From NCBI RefSeq assembly GCF_009928425.1, contig NZ_JAABNS010000001.1, positions 1,488,001 through 1,552,000 on the forward strand: a stretch of 64,000 nucleotides of DNA, given 5' to 3'. The notes beneath the pieces were generated by a model that saw nothing but the letters and a program-made list of their open reading frames with translations, ran no database searches and had not been told where the DNA came from. The number at the start of each line of letters is the position of its first letter. Positions within the stretch are counted from its first letter, which is position 1. Below, piece after piece: positions 49,585-58,071 of the stretch. The stretch comes from Pseudarthrobacter sp. ATCC 49987. GTDB lineage: Bacteria > Actinomycetota > Actinomycetes > Actinomycetales > Micrococcaceae. Position numbers and translations under genes: made by a program.

Positions 49585-50212
49585 GCACGCGCGCGGCTTC
49601 TTCACCGCGCTGTTCTCCCCGCTTGCCCGGTGGCTCCTGCGGATCGGCGTCTCCCCGGACGCCGTGACCATCGTCGGAACGCTCGGTGTTGTGGTCGGGG
49701 CCCTGGTGTTCTACCCGCTGGGCCAGCTCTGGTGGGGCACTCTCTTCATCACCGCGTTCATCTTCTCCGACGTCATCGACGGCATCATGGCGCGGATGCA
49801 AAAGAGCGGCGGCCGCTGGGGCAACTTCCTGGACTCCACCCTGGACCGGGTGGCCGACGGCGCCCTGTTCGCCGGCGTCGCGGTCTGGTTCTTCACCGGA
49901 GGCGCGAACACCCCCATCGCAATTGCCGCCGTCGTCTGCCTGGTCCTGGGGATGGTGGTCTCCTATGCCCGTGCGAAGGCCGAGGCGCTGGGCTTCCAGG
50001 CCAACGTGGGCATTGCCGAGCGGGCCGAACGGCTGGTGTCCGTCCTGGTGGTCACCGGCTTCACCGGCCTGGGCCTGCCCACCGTGGTCCTTTTCGTGAC
50101 GCTGTGCCTCCTGGCCGCCGCTAGCCTCGTGACGGTCATCCAGCGGATCCTCACAGTGCACCGCCAGTCGCTCGAGGAGACCGAAGGCACTGCAACCGAA
50201 CAGGCCGCCTGA
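49574..50212 (+). CDS. pgsA: Phosphatidylinositol-phosphate synthase
   Basis: The 212-aa membrane enzyme has the CDP-alcohol phosphatidyltransferase motif DVIDGIMAR followed by GNFLDSTLDRVAD, giving D-x2-DG-x2-AR-x8-G-x3-D-x3-D, and six membrane segments. In actinobacteria the enzyme in this position joins CDP-diacylglycerol and inositol 1-phosphate. The ATG at 49574 overlaps the HIT stop by 11 bp. The acyltransferase and PimA genes that often follow are absent. Confidence 0.9.
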   Translation: MLNRHARGFFTALFSPLARWLLRIGVSPDAVTIVGTLGVVVGALVFYPLGQLWWGTLFITAFIFSDVIDGIMARMQKSGGRWGNFLDSTLDRVADGALFAGVAVWFFTGGANTPIAIAAVVCLVLGMVVSYARAKAEALGFQANVGIAERAERLVSVLVVTGFTGLGLPTVVLFVTLCLLAAASLVTVIQRILTVHRQSLEETEGTATEQAA

Positions 50213-50383
50213 GCGCGCTGGTTCGGCGGGTCCTGGAGGTGTAACCGGAATTCAGCCGGGCGCGGCAGGGGGACTAGTATTAGCATTACCGGCCAATGGA
50301 TCCGGTAATCCGGTGTGTGCGAAGCGGTATTTGTGTGCCGTCCGCGCTCCGGCGAGGTCATCTATCTACCCATAGGGGTTTTT

Positions 50384-51310
50384 GTGTCTACACCTGATGT
50401 AAGCAGCGAAGCCGGCGCGTCCGCACAGAGCGTTACGGGCAGCAACCGCGTCAAGCGCGGCATGGCGGAGATGCTCAAGGGCGGCGTCATCATGGACGTC
50501 GTCAATGTCGAGCAGGCCCTCATCGCTGAGGATGCCGGAGCCGTGGCAGTCATGGCGCTGGAACGCGTTCCCGCCGACATCCGCGCCCAGGGCGGCGTGT
50601 CCCGGATGTCCGATCCCGACATGATCGAGGCGATCATCGCCGCCGTGTCCATCCCGGTCATGGCCAAGGTCCGGATCGGCCACTTCGTCGAGGCCCAGGT
50701 CATCCAGACCCTCGGTGTGGATTACATCGACGAGTCCGAGGTCCTGACCCCGGCCGACTACGCGAACCACATCGACAAGTGGAACTTCACGATTCCCTTT
50801 GTCTGCGGCGCCACCAACCTCGGTGAGGCCCTGCGCCGCATCAACGAGGGCGCGGCCATGATCCGGTCCAAGGGCGAGGCCGGCACCGGCGACGTCTCCA
50901 ACGCCACCACCCACATGCGCCAGATCCGTGCCGAGATCAAACGGCTCGCCGGCATGGCCGAGGACGAGCTCTACGTCGCCGCCAAGGAACTGCAGGCGCC
51001 TTACGAACTGGTCAAGGAAGTTGCCGCCACGGGCAAGCTCCCCGTCGTGCTGTTCACCGCCGGCGGCATCGCCACCCCGGCCGACGCCGCGATGATGATG
51101 CAGCTCGGCGCAGACGGTGTCTTCGTCGGCTCCGGCATCTTCAAGTCCGGCAACCCGGCCCAGCGCGCCGCCGCCGTCGTGAAGGCCACCACCTTCTTCG
51201 ACGACCCGGAAGAGATCGCCAAGGCCTCCCGCGGCCTGGGCGAGGCCATGGTCGGCATCAACGTGGACGAGATCCCGCAGCCGCACCGCCTCGCCGAGCG
51301 CGGCTGGTAA
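50384..51310 (+). CDS. pdxS: Pyridoxal 5'-phosphate synthase subunit PdxS
   Basis: The 308-aa (beta/alpha)8 barrel has [13 protein letters not shown] (active-site Lys) and [11 protein letters not shown] (second Lys), with [20 protein letters not shown] and [21 protein letters not shown]. It makes PLP from ribose 5-phosphate, glyceraldehyde 3-phosphate and ammonia from PdxT. GTG 50384 is used because the longer frame adds a non-family leader; an AGGGG run precedes it. PdxT is at 63118, not adjacent. Confidence 0.96.
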   Translation: MSTPDVSSEAGASAQSVTGSNRVKRGMAEMLKGGVIMDVVNVEQALIAEDAGAVAVMALERVPADIRAQGGVSRMSDPDMIEAIIAAVSIPVMAKVRIGHFVEAQVIQTLGVDYIDESEVLTPADYANHIDKWNFTIPFVCGATNLGEALRRINEGAAMIRSKGEAGTGDVSNATTHMRQIRAEIKRLAGMAEDELYVAAKELQAPYELVKEVAATGKLPVVLFTAGGIATPADAAMMMQLGADGVFVGSGIFKSGNPAQRAAAVVKATTFFDDPEEIAKASRGLGEAMVGINVDEIPQPHRLAERGW

Positions 51311-51330
51311 CAAAACCAGAGCACCAACCC

Positions 51331-51372
51331 CGACGGCGGCCGGTCACCTTTCCAGGTGACCGGCCGCCGTCG
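51331..51372. terminator. Strong terminator hairpin downstream of pdxS
   Basis: Arms GACGGCGGCCGGTCACCT (51332-51349) and AGGTGACCGGCCGCCGTC (51354-51371) pair perfectly with a TTCC loop; one more C-G pair closes the base. It lies between pdxS and the convergent M3 peptidase gene. Confidence 0.88.
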
Positions 51373-51389
51373 TTAGTTTCCCCATCCAG

Positions 51390-51437
51390 TGCTCCGCAAC
51401 GGCCCTTATGAGGCCTCAAAACGGCCGTTACGGAGCA
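51390..51437. terminator. Second hairpin in the pdxS / M3 peptidase gap
   Basis: TGCTCCGCAACGGCC (51390-51404) pairs with GGCCGTTACGGAGCA (51423-51437) with one mismatch, around an 18-base loop containing CAAAACGGCC, the same decamer found in the hairpin loop at 34598-34639. It lies next to the M3 peptidase stop region. Confidence 0.65.
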
Positions 51438-53460
51438 ACCGATGAGGGGTTAGTCGAGGCCGCGGCGCTTGAGGAGCGGTTCGAGTTCGGCGTCGCGGCC
51501 GCGGAAGGCGCGGAAGGAATCCAGCGGGTCGCGGCTGTTGCCCCGGGCGAGCAGTTCGGCGCGGAAGAACTCGCCGTTGGCCCGGGTGAGGCCGCCGTGT
51601 TCCTTGAACCATTCCACCGTCTCGGCGTCCAGGACCTCGCTCCAGATGTAGGAGTAATAGCCCGCGGCGTACCCGGCCCGCGAAGATGTGCTGGAAGTAG
51701 CCGGTCCGGTAGCGCGGCGGGATCAGGTGGTGCGCCACACCGGCCGCCGCCAGTGCCTTAGCCTCGAACTCCAGGACGTCCTCGGGCACCTCGGAACTGT
51801 CCAGCACATGCCAGGCGAGGTCGAGCAGGGCCGCGCCCAGGTATTCGGTGGTGCCGAAGCCCTCGCCCCAGAGCTGCGCGGCGTCGAGCTTGTCCACGAC
51901 TTCCTGCGGCAGCGCCTCTCCAGTGGCATGGTGGCGTGCGTAGTTGGCGAGGACCTCCGGCCACATGATCCACATTTCGTTCACCTGCGAGGGGTACTCC
52001 ACGAAGTCCCGCGGCACCGATGTGCCGGAGAACCGCGGGTAGGTGACGGAGGAGAACAGCCCGTGCAGGGCGTGCCCGAACTCGTGGAACGTGGTGCGGA
52101 GTTCATCGAGGGTCAGGAGTGTGGGTTCGCCGGCGGGCGGCTTGGAAATGTTGAGGTTGTTGATCACCACGGGACGGGTGCCAAGCAGCCTGGACTGTTC
52201 CACGAGGGAGTTCATCCAGGCCCCGCCGCGTTTGGACTCACGGGTGTAGTAGTCGCCCAGGAACAGGCCCAGTCCGGTGCCGTCCGCATTGCGGACTTCC
52301 CAGACCCGCACGTCCGGGTGGTAGCCGGCGAGGTCGGCGCGTTCGTGGAAGGTGATGCCGTAGAGCGCGTTGGCTGCGAAGAATACGCCGTCGTTCAGGA
52401 CCCGGTCCAGCTCGAAGTACGGGCGCAGCGCCTGCTCGTCCACGGCGTAGCGTTCACGCTTGACCCTGGCGGAGTAGTAGGCCCAGTCCCAGGCTTCCAG
52501 CGGGTGCCCGGCGATCCCGGCCAGCGCTTCTGCCTCGGCATCGGCATTGCGGACCGCGGCCGGGGCGAGCCGGTTCATCATGGCCTGCACAGCCGCAAAA
52601 TCCGGGGCGGTCTGCTGGTCCACGGTGAGCTCGGCGTAGTTCGCGAAGCCCAGCAGTGTCGCCTTCTCGGCGCGGAGCCGGACCAGGTCCTTGACGAGGT
52701 CCAGGACATCGAAGCTGCCGCCGTCGCTGCCGCGGCCGATGGAGGCCTCGTACAGGCGGCGGCGGACGTCGCGGTTGTCCAGGGCGGCAAGGGCGGGCTG
52801 GTTGCTGGGCTGGATGAGGGTGAGCAGGAACTTTCCCTCGTGCCCGGCGGTGCGCGCGGCTTCCGCGGCGCTGGCGACGTCGTCGGCGGGCAGCCCGGCG
52901 AGTTCGGCGGCGTCGTCCAGGAGCAGCGAGGCGGACTTCATGGCCTCCTTCACGCGCTGGCCGAACTCCGTGCCCAGGCGGGAGAGCTCGGCGCTGACGG
53001 CCTTGAGCCGTTCCTGGCCGGCGCCGTCGAGCTGGATGCCGGACTGGCGGAACTCCTTGAGGTACTCGTCCACGAGCCGGGCGGATTCGGCGTCGAGCCG
53101 GTCGGTGTTGATCGCGGCGAAGCGCTCGAACAGCCCCCGGTTGAGGTAGACGGCGTCCTGGTGGGCCGAGAAGCGCGGGGACAGTGTGGTCTCGAGTTCG
53201 CGGATGGCGTCCGAGGCGTCGGCCGAGACGAGGGTGAAGAACGACGCCGCGGCGCGCTGCAGGAGCTGTCCGGACCGCTCCATGGCCAGCGCGGTGTTCT
53301 CGAAGGAGGCAGGTTCCTGGGTGTCCACGATTGCCTGGATTTCAGCGAGGTGCCCGGCGAGGCCGGCCTCGACGGCCTCGGCGTAGTGCTCGTCGGTGAT
53401 GTCTGCGAACGGCGGCAGGCCGAACGGCAGGGGGCTGGGGCTCATCAGGGGATTGGTCAT
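51406..53460 (-). CDS. M3-family metallopeptidase with frameshifted C-terminus
   Basis: The N-terminal part is a normal oligopeptidase of the M3 family (thimet/Dcp-like) with HEFGH in TTFHEFGHALHG and the third zinc ligand Glu downstream. At about 51675 the frame changes: the sequence GCGGGCCGGGTAC would read GCGGGCGGGTAC without one extra C/G, and the restored frame gives YAAGYYSYIWSEVLDAETVEW, a standard family C-terminus, ending at 51450. The frame as sequenced instead runs in Arg/Pro-rich nonsense to 51406. So either the gene is an active enzyme hit by a sequencing error, or a strain with a lost C-terminus. Confidence 0.82.
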   Translation of the reverse strand: MTNPLMSPSPLPFGLPPFADITDEHYAEAVEAGLAGHLAEIQAIVDTQEPASFENTALAMERSGQLLQRAAASFFTLVSADASDAIRELETTLSPRFSAHQDAVYLNRGLFERFAAINTDRLDAESARLVDEYLKEFRQSGIQLDGAGQERLKAVSAELSRLGTEFGQRVKEAMKSASLLLDDAAELAGLPADDVASAAEAARTAGHEGKFLLTLIQPSNQPALAALDNRDVRRRLYEASIGRGSDGGSFDVLDLVKDLVRLRAEKATLLGFANYAELTVDQQTAPDFAAVQAMMNRLAPAAVRNADAEAEALAGIAGHPLEAWDWAYYSARVKRERYAVDEQALRPYFELDRVLNDGVFFAANALYGITFHERADLAGYHPDVRVWEVRNADGTGLGLFLGDYYTRESKRGGAWMNSLVEQSRLLGTRPVVINNLNISKPPAGEPTLLTLDELRTTFHEFGHALHGLFSSVTYPRFSGTSVPRDFVEYPSQVNEMWIMWPEVLANYARHHATGEALPQEVVDKLDAAQLWGEGFGTTEYLGAALLDLAWHVLDSSEVPEDVLEFEAKALAAAGVAHHLIPPRYRTGYFQHIFAGRVRRGLLLLHLERGPGRRDGGMVQGTRRPHPGQRRVLPRRTARPGQQPRPAGFLPRLPRPRRRTRTAPQAPRPRLTPHRLLRNGRFEAS

Positions 53461-53542
53461 GAAATAACTCTTTCATGTAACGGGGGGAGTCTCAACGGCC
53501 TGCCGGGCGTGTTGTGACCGGGGCCACCGTAGGATGGGCGCC

Positions 53543-54823
53543 ATGCGTACCATCACTCCCACGCTGCGCGGCCGTCTGCTCACCGCCGCCGCAGCCCTTT
53601 CCCTCGTGGCCTCGGTGGCTTCCTGCGGCATCGGCGCCCGTCCGGAAAACAGCGGTTCGGGTTCCCCGGCGGCCGGCGGGAGCACCGCCGGTCCGGCAGG
53701 GGCAGAGACGCCGGGAAGCACGCCGTCAGCGTCGCCGTCGGGCACTCCGACCCCGACGCCGACACCGGGTAAGGGGCCGGCCTGCGCGGCCGTCCGCTGC
53801 ACCTCGGTACTGGTCACCGGGGACATGCTCGTCCACGCCCAGCTCTGGGAGCAGGCCCGTGCCGACGCCCTGGCCTCCGGGGCCAAGGGCCTGGACTTCG
53901 GACCCCTGCTTGAGGGCCAGCGCAAGTACATCGAGAAGAGCGACCTCGCGATCTGCCACCAGGAAACGCCCGTGGCCGGCCCGACCGGACCCTTCTCCGC
54001 GTACCCCTCGTTCAATGTTCCGCCGCAGATCATCACGGCTGCCCAGCAGGTGGGGTACCAGGCCTGCACCACCGCCAGCAACCACACCGTCGACCGCGGC
54101 ACCGCCGGGCTGGTGCGCACGCTGGACGCCCTCGACGCGGCGGGGCTGCAGCACACCGGCTCGTACCGGAGCGAGGCGGACTCACAGGGCATCATGATCC
54201 TGCAGACTGCCGCGGCCAAGATCGCCGTGATCGATGCGACCTACGGCCTGAACGGGCAGCTCCCCGAGACGGCCTGGCAGGTGGACATGCTCGACCCCGA
54301 CGTTATGATCGCCAAGGCGAAGAAGGCCCGGGACCTGGGGGCCGACATCGTGTTGGGTGCCATGCACGCCGGCGACGAGTATTCCAGTGTGCCCAACGCC
54401 GAGCAGACCGGTGTCGCCCATGCTCTCGCGGACAGCGGCCAGTTCACCATGATCTACGGCCACCACACCCACTCGGTCCTCCCGATCGAGCAGTACAAGG
54501 GAACGTGGATTGCGTACGGCCTGGGCAACGGGATCACCGAGCTCTCGCCTAACTATGTGGTGAACAATGAGGGCCTCCTGGTCCGGGCCCAGTTCAGCCA
54601 GGACGCCGCCGGCAAGTGGACCGCCTCGGACCTGGCCTGGGCGCCGTCGGTGATTGTCCGCGCACCCTACCGCTGGTGCTCCGTTGCCTCCGACGCCCCG
54701 CAGGGCCCCTGCGCCGGTGCCGCCGCCGACGCGGCCACCCGCCGGCGCACCCAGACTGTGGTCGAGTCGATGGGGGCCGCGGCCGCGGGAGCCCACGAAC
54801 TGCTCATTACCAAGGAACTCTAG
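53543..54823 (+). CDS. CapA-family metallophosphatase-like lipoprotein
   Basis: The 426-aa protein has a lipoprotein signal peptide ending VASC at about residue 28 and a Ser/Pro/Gly-rich linker, then a PGA_cap domain: LVTGDMLVH, AICHQETPVAGPTGPFSAYPSF, TTASNHTVDRG, GAMHAGDEY and GHHTHSV, the calcineurin-like metal ligands. CapA-like proteins are implicated in polyglutamate capsule synthesis or are uncharacterised; no other capB/C genes are near. ATG 53543 with TAGGATGG upstream is preferred over ATG 53534. Confidence 0.85.
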   Translation: MRTITPTLRGRLLTAAAALSLVASVASCGIGARPENSGSGSPAAGGSTAGPAGAETPGSTPSASPSGTPTPTPTPGKGPACAAVRCTSVLVTGDMLVHAQLWEQARADALASGAKGLDFGPLLEGQRKYIEKSDLAICHQETPVAGPTGPFSAYPSFNVPPQIITAAQQVGYQACTTASNHTVDRGTAGLVRTLDALDAAGLQHTGSYRSEADSQGIMILQTAAAKIAVIDATYGLNGQLPETAWQVDMLDPDVMIAKAKKARDLGADIVLGAMHAGDEYSSVPNAEQTGVAHALADSGQFTMIYGHHTHSVLPIEQYKGTWIAYGLGNGITELSPNYVVNNEGLLVRAQFSQDAAGKWTASDLAWAPSVIVRAPYRWCSVASDAPQGPCAGAAADAATRRRTQTVVESMGAAAAGAHELLITKEL

Positions 54824-54826
54824 GGC

Positions 54827-55330
54827 TTGGCGGAACGACTGCGGACGGGGACCGGGCAACCCACGGTCCACTTGCTGTGCGGCCTCCCCGGTGCCGGAAA
54901 GACCACCGTTGCCCGTCAACTCGAGGCCGGGCTGCCCGCCGTGCGGTTCAGCCTCGACGAATGGATGCTGCGGCTGTACCCGGAACTCCACTTTGCCTCC
55001 GCGGACTACGGGGAACTGGCGGAAAGCTGCAAGCTGCTGATCTGGGACACCGCCCTGCAGGTCCTGCAGGCCGGCACCGACGTTGTGCTCGACTGGAACC
55101 AGTGGAACAGCGGGCGGCGTGCTGTTTGGGCAGCCAAAGCAGAGGCGGCCGGCGCCGCCGTCGTCCTTCACTATGTCCGGACACCACTGGAGGCCGCCAT
55201 CGAACGGGCGGTCAGCCGCGCCGGCCGGGGTGAGGCGGGCTCGCACCGGCTCGGCGAGGACGACGTGCGGCACCTGGCCGGGATCTTCGAGGAACCGGAA
55301 CCGTCGGAGGGCCTGCGGATCTTGCCCTGA
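54827..55330 (+). CDS. P-loop ATPase/kinase-like protein
   Basis: The 167-aa protein has Walker A GLPGAGKTT near residue 19-27, RFSLDEWML with the conserved Asp, LDWNQWN, a C-terminal helix with lid-like ERAVSRAGRGEAGSHRL, matching small AAA/zeta-toxin-like kinases that phosphorylate small molecules. Substrate unknown. Start is TTG 54827, 3 bp after the CapA-like gene's stop, so coupled. Confidence 0.78.
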   Translation: MAERLRTGTGQPTVHLLCGLPGAGKTTVARQLEAGLPAVRFSLDEWMLRLYPELHFASADYGELAESCKLLIWDTALQVLQAGTDVVLDWNQWNSGRRAVWAAKAEAAGAAVVLHYVRTPLEAAIERAVSRAGRGEAGSHRLGEDDVRHLAGIFEEPEPSEGLRILP

Positions 55331-55408
55331 TACCAACCGGCGCATAGCGTGGTGGTGACGCGGGGGCCCGGGGGCTTGGCTCCTGCCACATCTGGACCGG
55401 AGGCATTT

Positions 55409-56245
55409 GTGGGCAGAGTATCGACGGCGGACCGGGAACCACGGGACGGGACTTTCCCGAATGGCATGGACTACCTGAGCTGGGGCAACGGCGCGAATAC
55501 CCTCCTTTTCATTCAGGGCGGCCCCGGGAGCGCGGTTCCCCAAGGGGTATTGCGCCGGATGCTCCGGCGGCAGTTCGATCCCTTTCTCCAGGCCGGTTAC
55601 TCCGTCTGGATTGTCACCCGGCGCCGTGGCATGCCGCCGAAGCACACGGTCGCCGACATGGCGGATGACTATGCGCGGCTCATCGCCGAGGAGTTCGGCG
55701 GGCGCGCCGATATCGTCGTGGCGGAGTCCTTTGGCGGAATGATTGCGCAGTATCTGGCGGCGCGGCATCCTGAATCGTTCGGCCACATGGCCATGGTGGT
55801 CACCGCCGCGGAGCTTAGTGACTGGGGCAAGGACGTCGACTCCCGGATGGCGCAGGCCATCGCGGACGGGGACACAGACGGCGCCGGCACGGTCTTTGCC
55901 GAGTACCTGCTGCCGGGGCGGCGCATGAAGTGGCTGCGGCAGCTGATCGGCCCCGTCATCAGGCGCCGGCTTCTGAGCGGATCCGACTACCCGTCCCAGG
56001 ACGTCCTCACCGAAGTGCAGGGCGAAGTGACCTTCAATTCCCGGGGCGTCCTCCCGCTGATCCGGCGGCCGGTCCTGCTGATCTGCGGGGGCTCCGACCA
56101 GTTCTTCCCGCGCGACGTCGCCCAGGAAACCGCCGGTCTCATTCCGGACTGCACCCTCATCTGGTACGAGGGGAAAGGCCATGTCCGGGCAGCCTCCAGC
56201 GGCCGCATCGCGCAGGATGTCCTTGCGTTCGCCGGCCGCGGCTGA
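55409..56245 (+). CDS. Alpha/beta hydrolase with AESFG nucleophile elbow
   Basis: The 278-aa protein has LLFIQGGPGSAVP (oxyanion loop), nucleophile Ser in VAESFGGMIAQ, an acid in CGGSDQFFP and His in GKGHVRA. The nucleophile elbow reads A-E-S-F-G instead of G-x-S-x-G. GTG 55409 has GGAGG five bases upstream, so the first 20 codons of the longer frame are likely not used. Substrate unknown. Confidence 0.82.
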   Translation: MGRVSTADREPRDGTFPNGMDYLSWGNGANTLLFIQGGPGSAVPQGVLRRMLRRQFDPFLQAGYSVWIVTRRRGMPPKHTVADMADDYARLIAEEFGGRADIVVAESFGGMIAQYLAARHPESFGHMAMVVTAAELSDWGKDVDSRMAQAIADGDTDGAGTVFAEYLLPGRRMKWLRQLIGPVIRRRLLSGSDYPSQDVLTEVQGEVTFNSRGVLPLIRRPVLLICGGSDQFFPRDVAQETAGLIPDCTLIWYEGKGHVRAASSGRIAQDVLAFAGRG

Positions 56246-56307
56246 GGCATATGATCGGCGATCACCGTGAACGCCTCCTCCACAGGTTCTGCCATTGGTC
56301 ATCCCAT

Positions 56308-56565
56308 CTACCCGCCTGCTCCGCCGCGGCGGATGGAGGGATCGATGGCCTCCACGGAGACCAGGATGAGGCCGAGGTCCCGGACCTTGACGAGCAACCC
56401 GTGCAGCGCTGCCTGGTCCGGGACGAAACCCGTCAGGCTGGTGGTGCCGTCGCTTTCCCGGGTCAGGGTGAGGTCACCGAGCCAGGCCGACCAGTGGTCC
56501 TCGAGATGTCCATCGACCCGAAGCTGGTAGCCTGTCGGCGCAGGCCGTTTGGCGGACCGGGTCAT
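56308..56565 (-). CDS. Conserved hypothetical 85-aa protein
   Basis: A small protein with a mixed strand/helix pattern: YQLRVDGHLEDHWSAWLGDL, TRESDGTTSLTGFV and DQAALHGLLVKVRDLGLILVSVEAI. Similar small proteins occur in actinobacteria but have no name or function. The start codon overlaps the stop of the upstream gene by 4 bp (ATGA), so it is last in a three-gene run. Confidence 0.7.
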   Translation of the reverse strand: MTRSAKRPAPTGYQLRVDGHLEDHWSAWLGDLTLTRESDGTTSLTGFVPDQAALHGLLVKVRDLGLILVSVEAIDPSIRRGGAGG

Positions 56566-57245
56566 GACGGCCCGACCTCCGCCGTCGCCCGGATCCGGCT
56601 GCCGCCGTGGCGGCGGATGATGTCTTCGGCGACGGTGAGGTTGATGGCCCAGCCGGCGCCCAGCATGAGCGTGGTGGTGAGTTCACTGGCGCCGAAGACG
56701 GCGTTGCCGATGCCTTGCGTGAACACCTGGGTGCCGGCGCCGAGCGCCAGTGCGTAGGCACGGGTCATCCAGGCCAGATGGCGGGCAACGTCGCCGTGGC
56801 GGATCGCGGCGACCCCGAGGATGATGGCGGCGGCCATGCCCGACCCGAACGCGAGCCTGAAGATGTACAACAGTGCGCCCGTGCCGGGCTGGCGGGGATA
56901 GAACAGCGTCATCCACAACGCCGAGAACGCGACCGCCAGGCCCAGCACCACCAGGACCCGTCCGGCCGAACGGTGCCAGCCCGGCCGGCGCCGCCGGAAC
57001 CGGGCGGAGAACTGGAAAGCGCCGAGGACCGCGTACAGGATCGCGCTGATGATGTGCACGACGACGGGCATGGGCGAGGCTGTCATGGCGGGATGGTCCG
57101 GCATGAGGCGCGGACCGCCGGACAGCTCGGCCAGCCGCAGGGAGCCGGCCGCGGCGGGGACCACAACGAGGGCGACGAGGGACCAGGGCACCCACCGGGC
57201 CGGGCCGCCCGACCCGTCGGGCCGGACTGCCGCATGGACGGTCAT
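56562..57245 (-). CDS. DUF2306-like membrane protein
   Basis: The 227-aa protein has about six membrane helices, with HIISAILYAVLGAFQFSARFRRRRPGWHRSAGRVLV and HGDVARHLAWMTRAYALALGAGTQVF, the pattern of DUF2306. The His-x-Arg-x-x-Gly-rich motifs suggest a heme or ligand-binding site (inference). Middle member of a coupled three-gene run; ATGA overlaps on both sides. Confidence 0.75.
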   Translation of the reverse strand: MTVHAAVRPDGSGGPARWVPWSLVALVVVPAAAGSLRLAELSGGPRLMPDHPAMTASPMPVVVHIISAILYAVLGAFQFSARFRRRRPGWHRSAGRVLVVLGLAVAFSALWMTLFYPRQPGTGALLYIFRLAFGSGMAAAIILGVAAIRHGDVARHLAWMTRAYALALGAGTQVFTQGIGNAVFGASELTTTLMLGAGWAINLTVAEDIIRRHGGSRIRATAEVGPS

Positions 57246-57931
57246 TTGGCGCCGGCCGGGTCAAGTGGCGAACCCACGACGTCGGTCAGGGACCGGCCGG
57301 TTACGGCGCGCGGGTCGCGCCACAGTGAGTATCCGAGGCCGATCAGGGCGACACCGGTGGGCAAAGCGAACAGCCTTTCATTGATCTGCGGCAGCAGCGG
57401 GATCGCCATCGTTGCGACGGTTCCACCGGCGAGGACGACCGCAGCCCAGCGGGCGAGGATGTTGGCACGGAAGAGTGCGATGCCGAAGATGAGGCCGCCG
57501 GCCAGGTACGTGAGGCCGGAGACCAGGCTGAGGCCCTGCATCAGGCCGATGTCGCCCGCAGCGTGGCCGCCGGTCGCGACGGCGAGGACATCGCTGACGT
57601 AGCCCGGTGAACTTTGGGCGATGGCTGGGAGGACGACTAAAGCGATGACTTCGATGCTCATCATGATGAGGTAGCCTGCGCCGAACACGGCGTACCCGAT
57701 CAGGCCGAGCACCCCGGTCCGCCTGACCTGGCGCAGGTACATGCCCGTGATGCCGATGAGGGACAGTCCGGACATCAGCACTTTGACGGATTGTCGGACC
57801 GTCCATTCGGTCGTGGTGACGAAGGCGACGTCCAGTTGGGGATGGTTGATCTGGACGCCGATGAAGAGCAGGCCTGCTGCGACGGCGCTGAGGCCTGCGG
57901 CGCGGGTGAGGTTGGTGGTGGTGATGGACAT
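57242..57931 (-). CDS. Polytopic membrane protein of unknown family (DUF4386-like)
   Basis: The 229-aa protein has about six hydrophobic segments (AAGLSAVAAGLLFIGVQI, VLMSGLSLIGITGMYL, VLGLIGYAVFGAGYLIMM, LSLVSGLTYLAGGLIFGIALF, WAAVVLAGGTVATMAIPL, VALIGLGYSLW). Resembles DUF4386 in layout but assignment is uncertain. AGGGAG lies 7 bp before ATG 57931. It is the first of three coupled genes and lies downstream of the MalT/LAL regulator on the same strand. Confidence 0.7.
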   Translation of the reverse strand: MSITTTNLTRAAGLSAVAAGLLFIGVQINHPQLDVAFVTTTEWTVRQSVKVLMSGLSLIGITGMYLRQVRRTGVLGLIGYAVFGAGYLIMMSIEVIALVVLPAIAQSSPGYVSDVLAVATGGHAAGDIGLMQGLSLVSGLTYLAGGLIFGIALFRANILARWAAVVLAGGTVATMAIPLLPQINERLFALPTGVALIGLGYSLWRDPRAVTGRSLTDVVGSPLDPAGAK

Positions 57932-57940
57932 GTCCGGCTC

Positions 57941-57961
57941 CCTTGTTCCTTGTTCCTTGTT
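57941..57961. repeat. Three tandem copies of a 7-bp unit in the 5' leader
   Basis: CCTTGTT is repeated three times without spacing, reading AACAAGG on the transcribed strand, 10-30 bp upstream of ATG 57931 and just before its Shine-Dalgarno AGGGAG. Slippage would change the leader length. Confidence 0.75.
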
Positions 57962-58071
57962 CCTGGTATCCGCGGCGGGGCGCCGCGGGATACCTTCAAG
58001 GTAGGGACGGACGGGGTGACCCGGCGTCACCCGGTGATGTGACTGACAGGGTGAGATCCGGTGGGGGGCGG

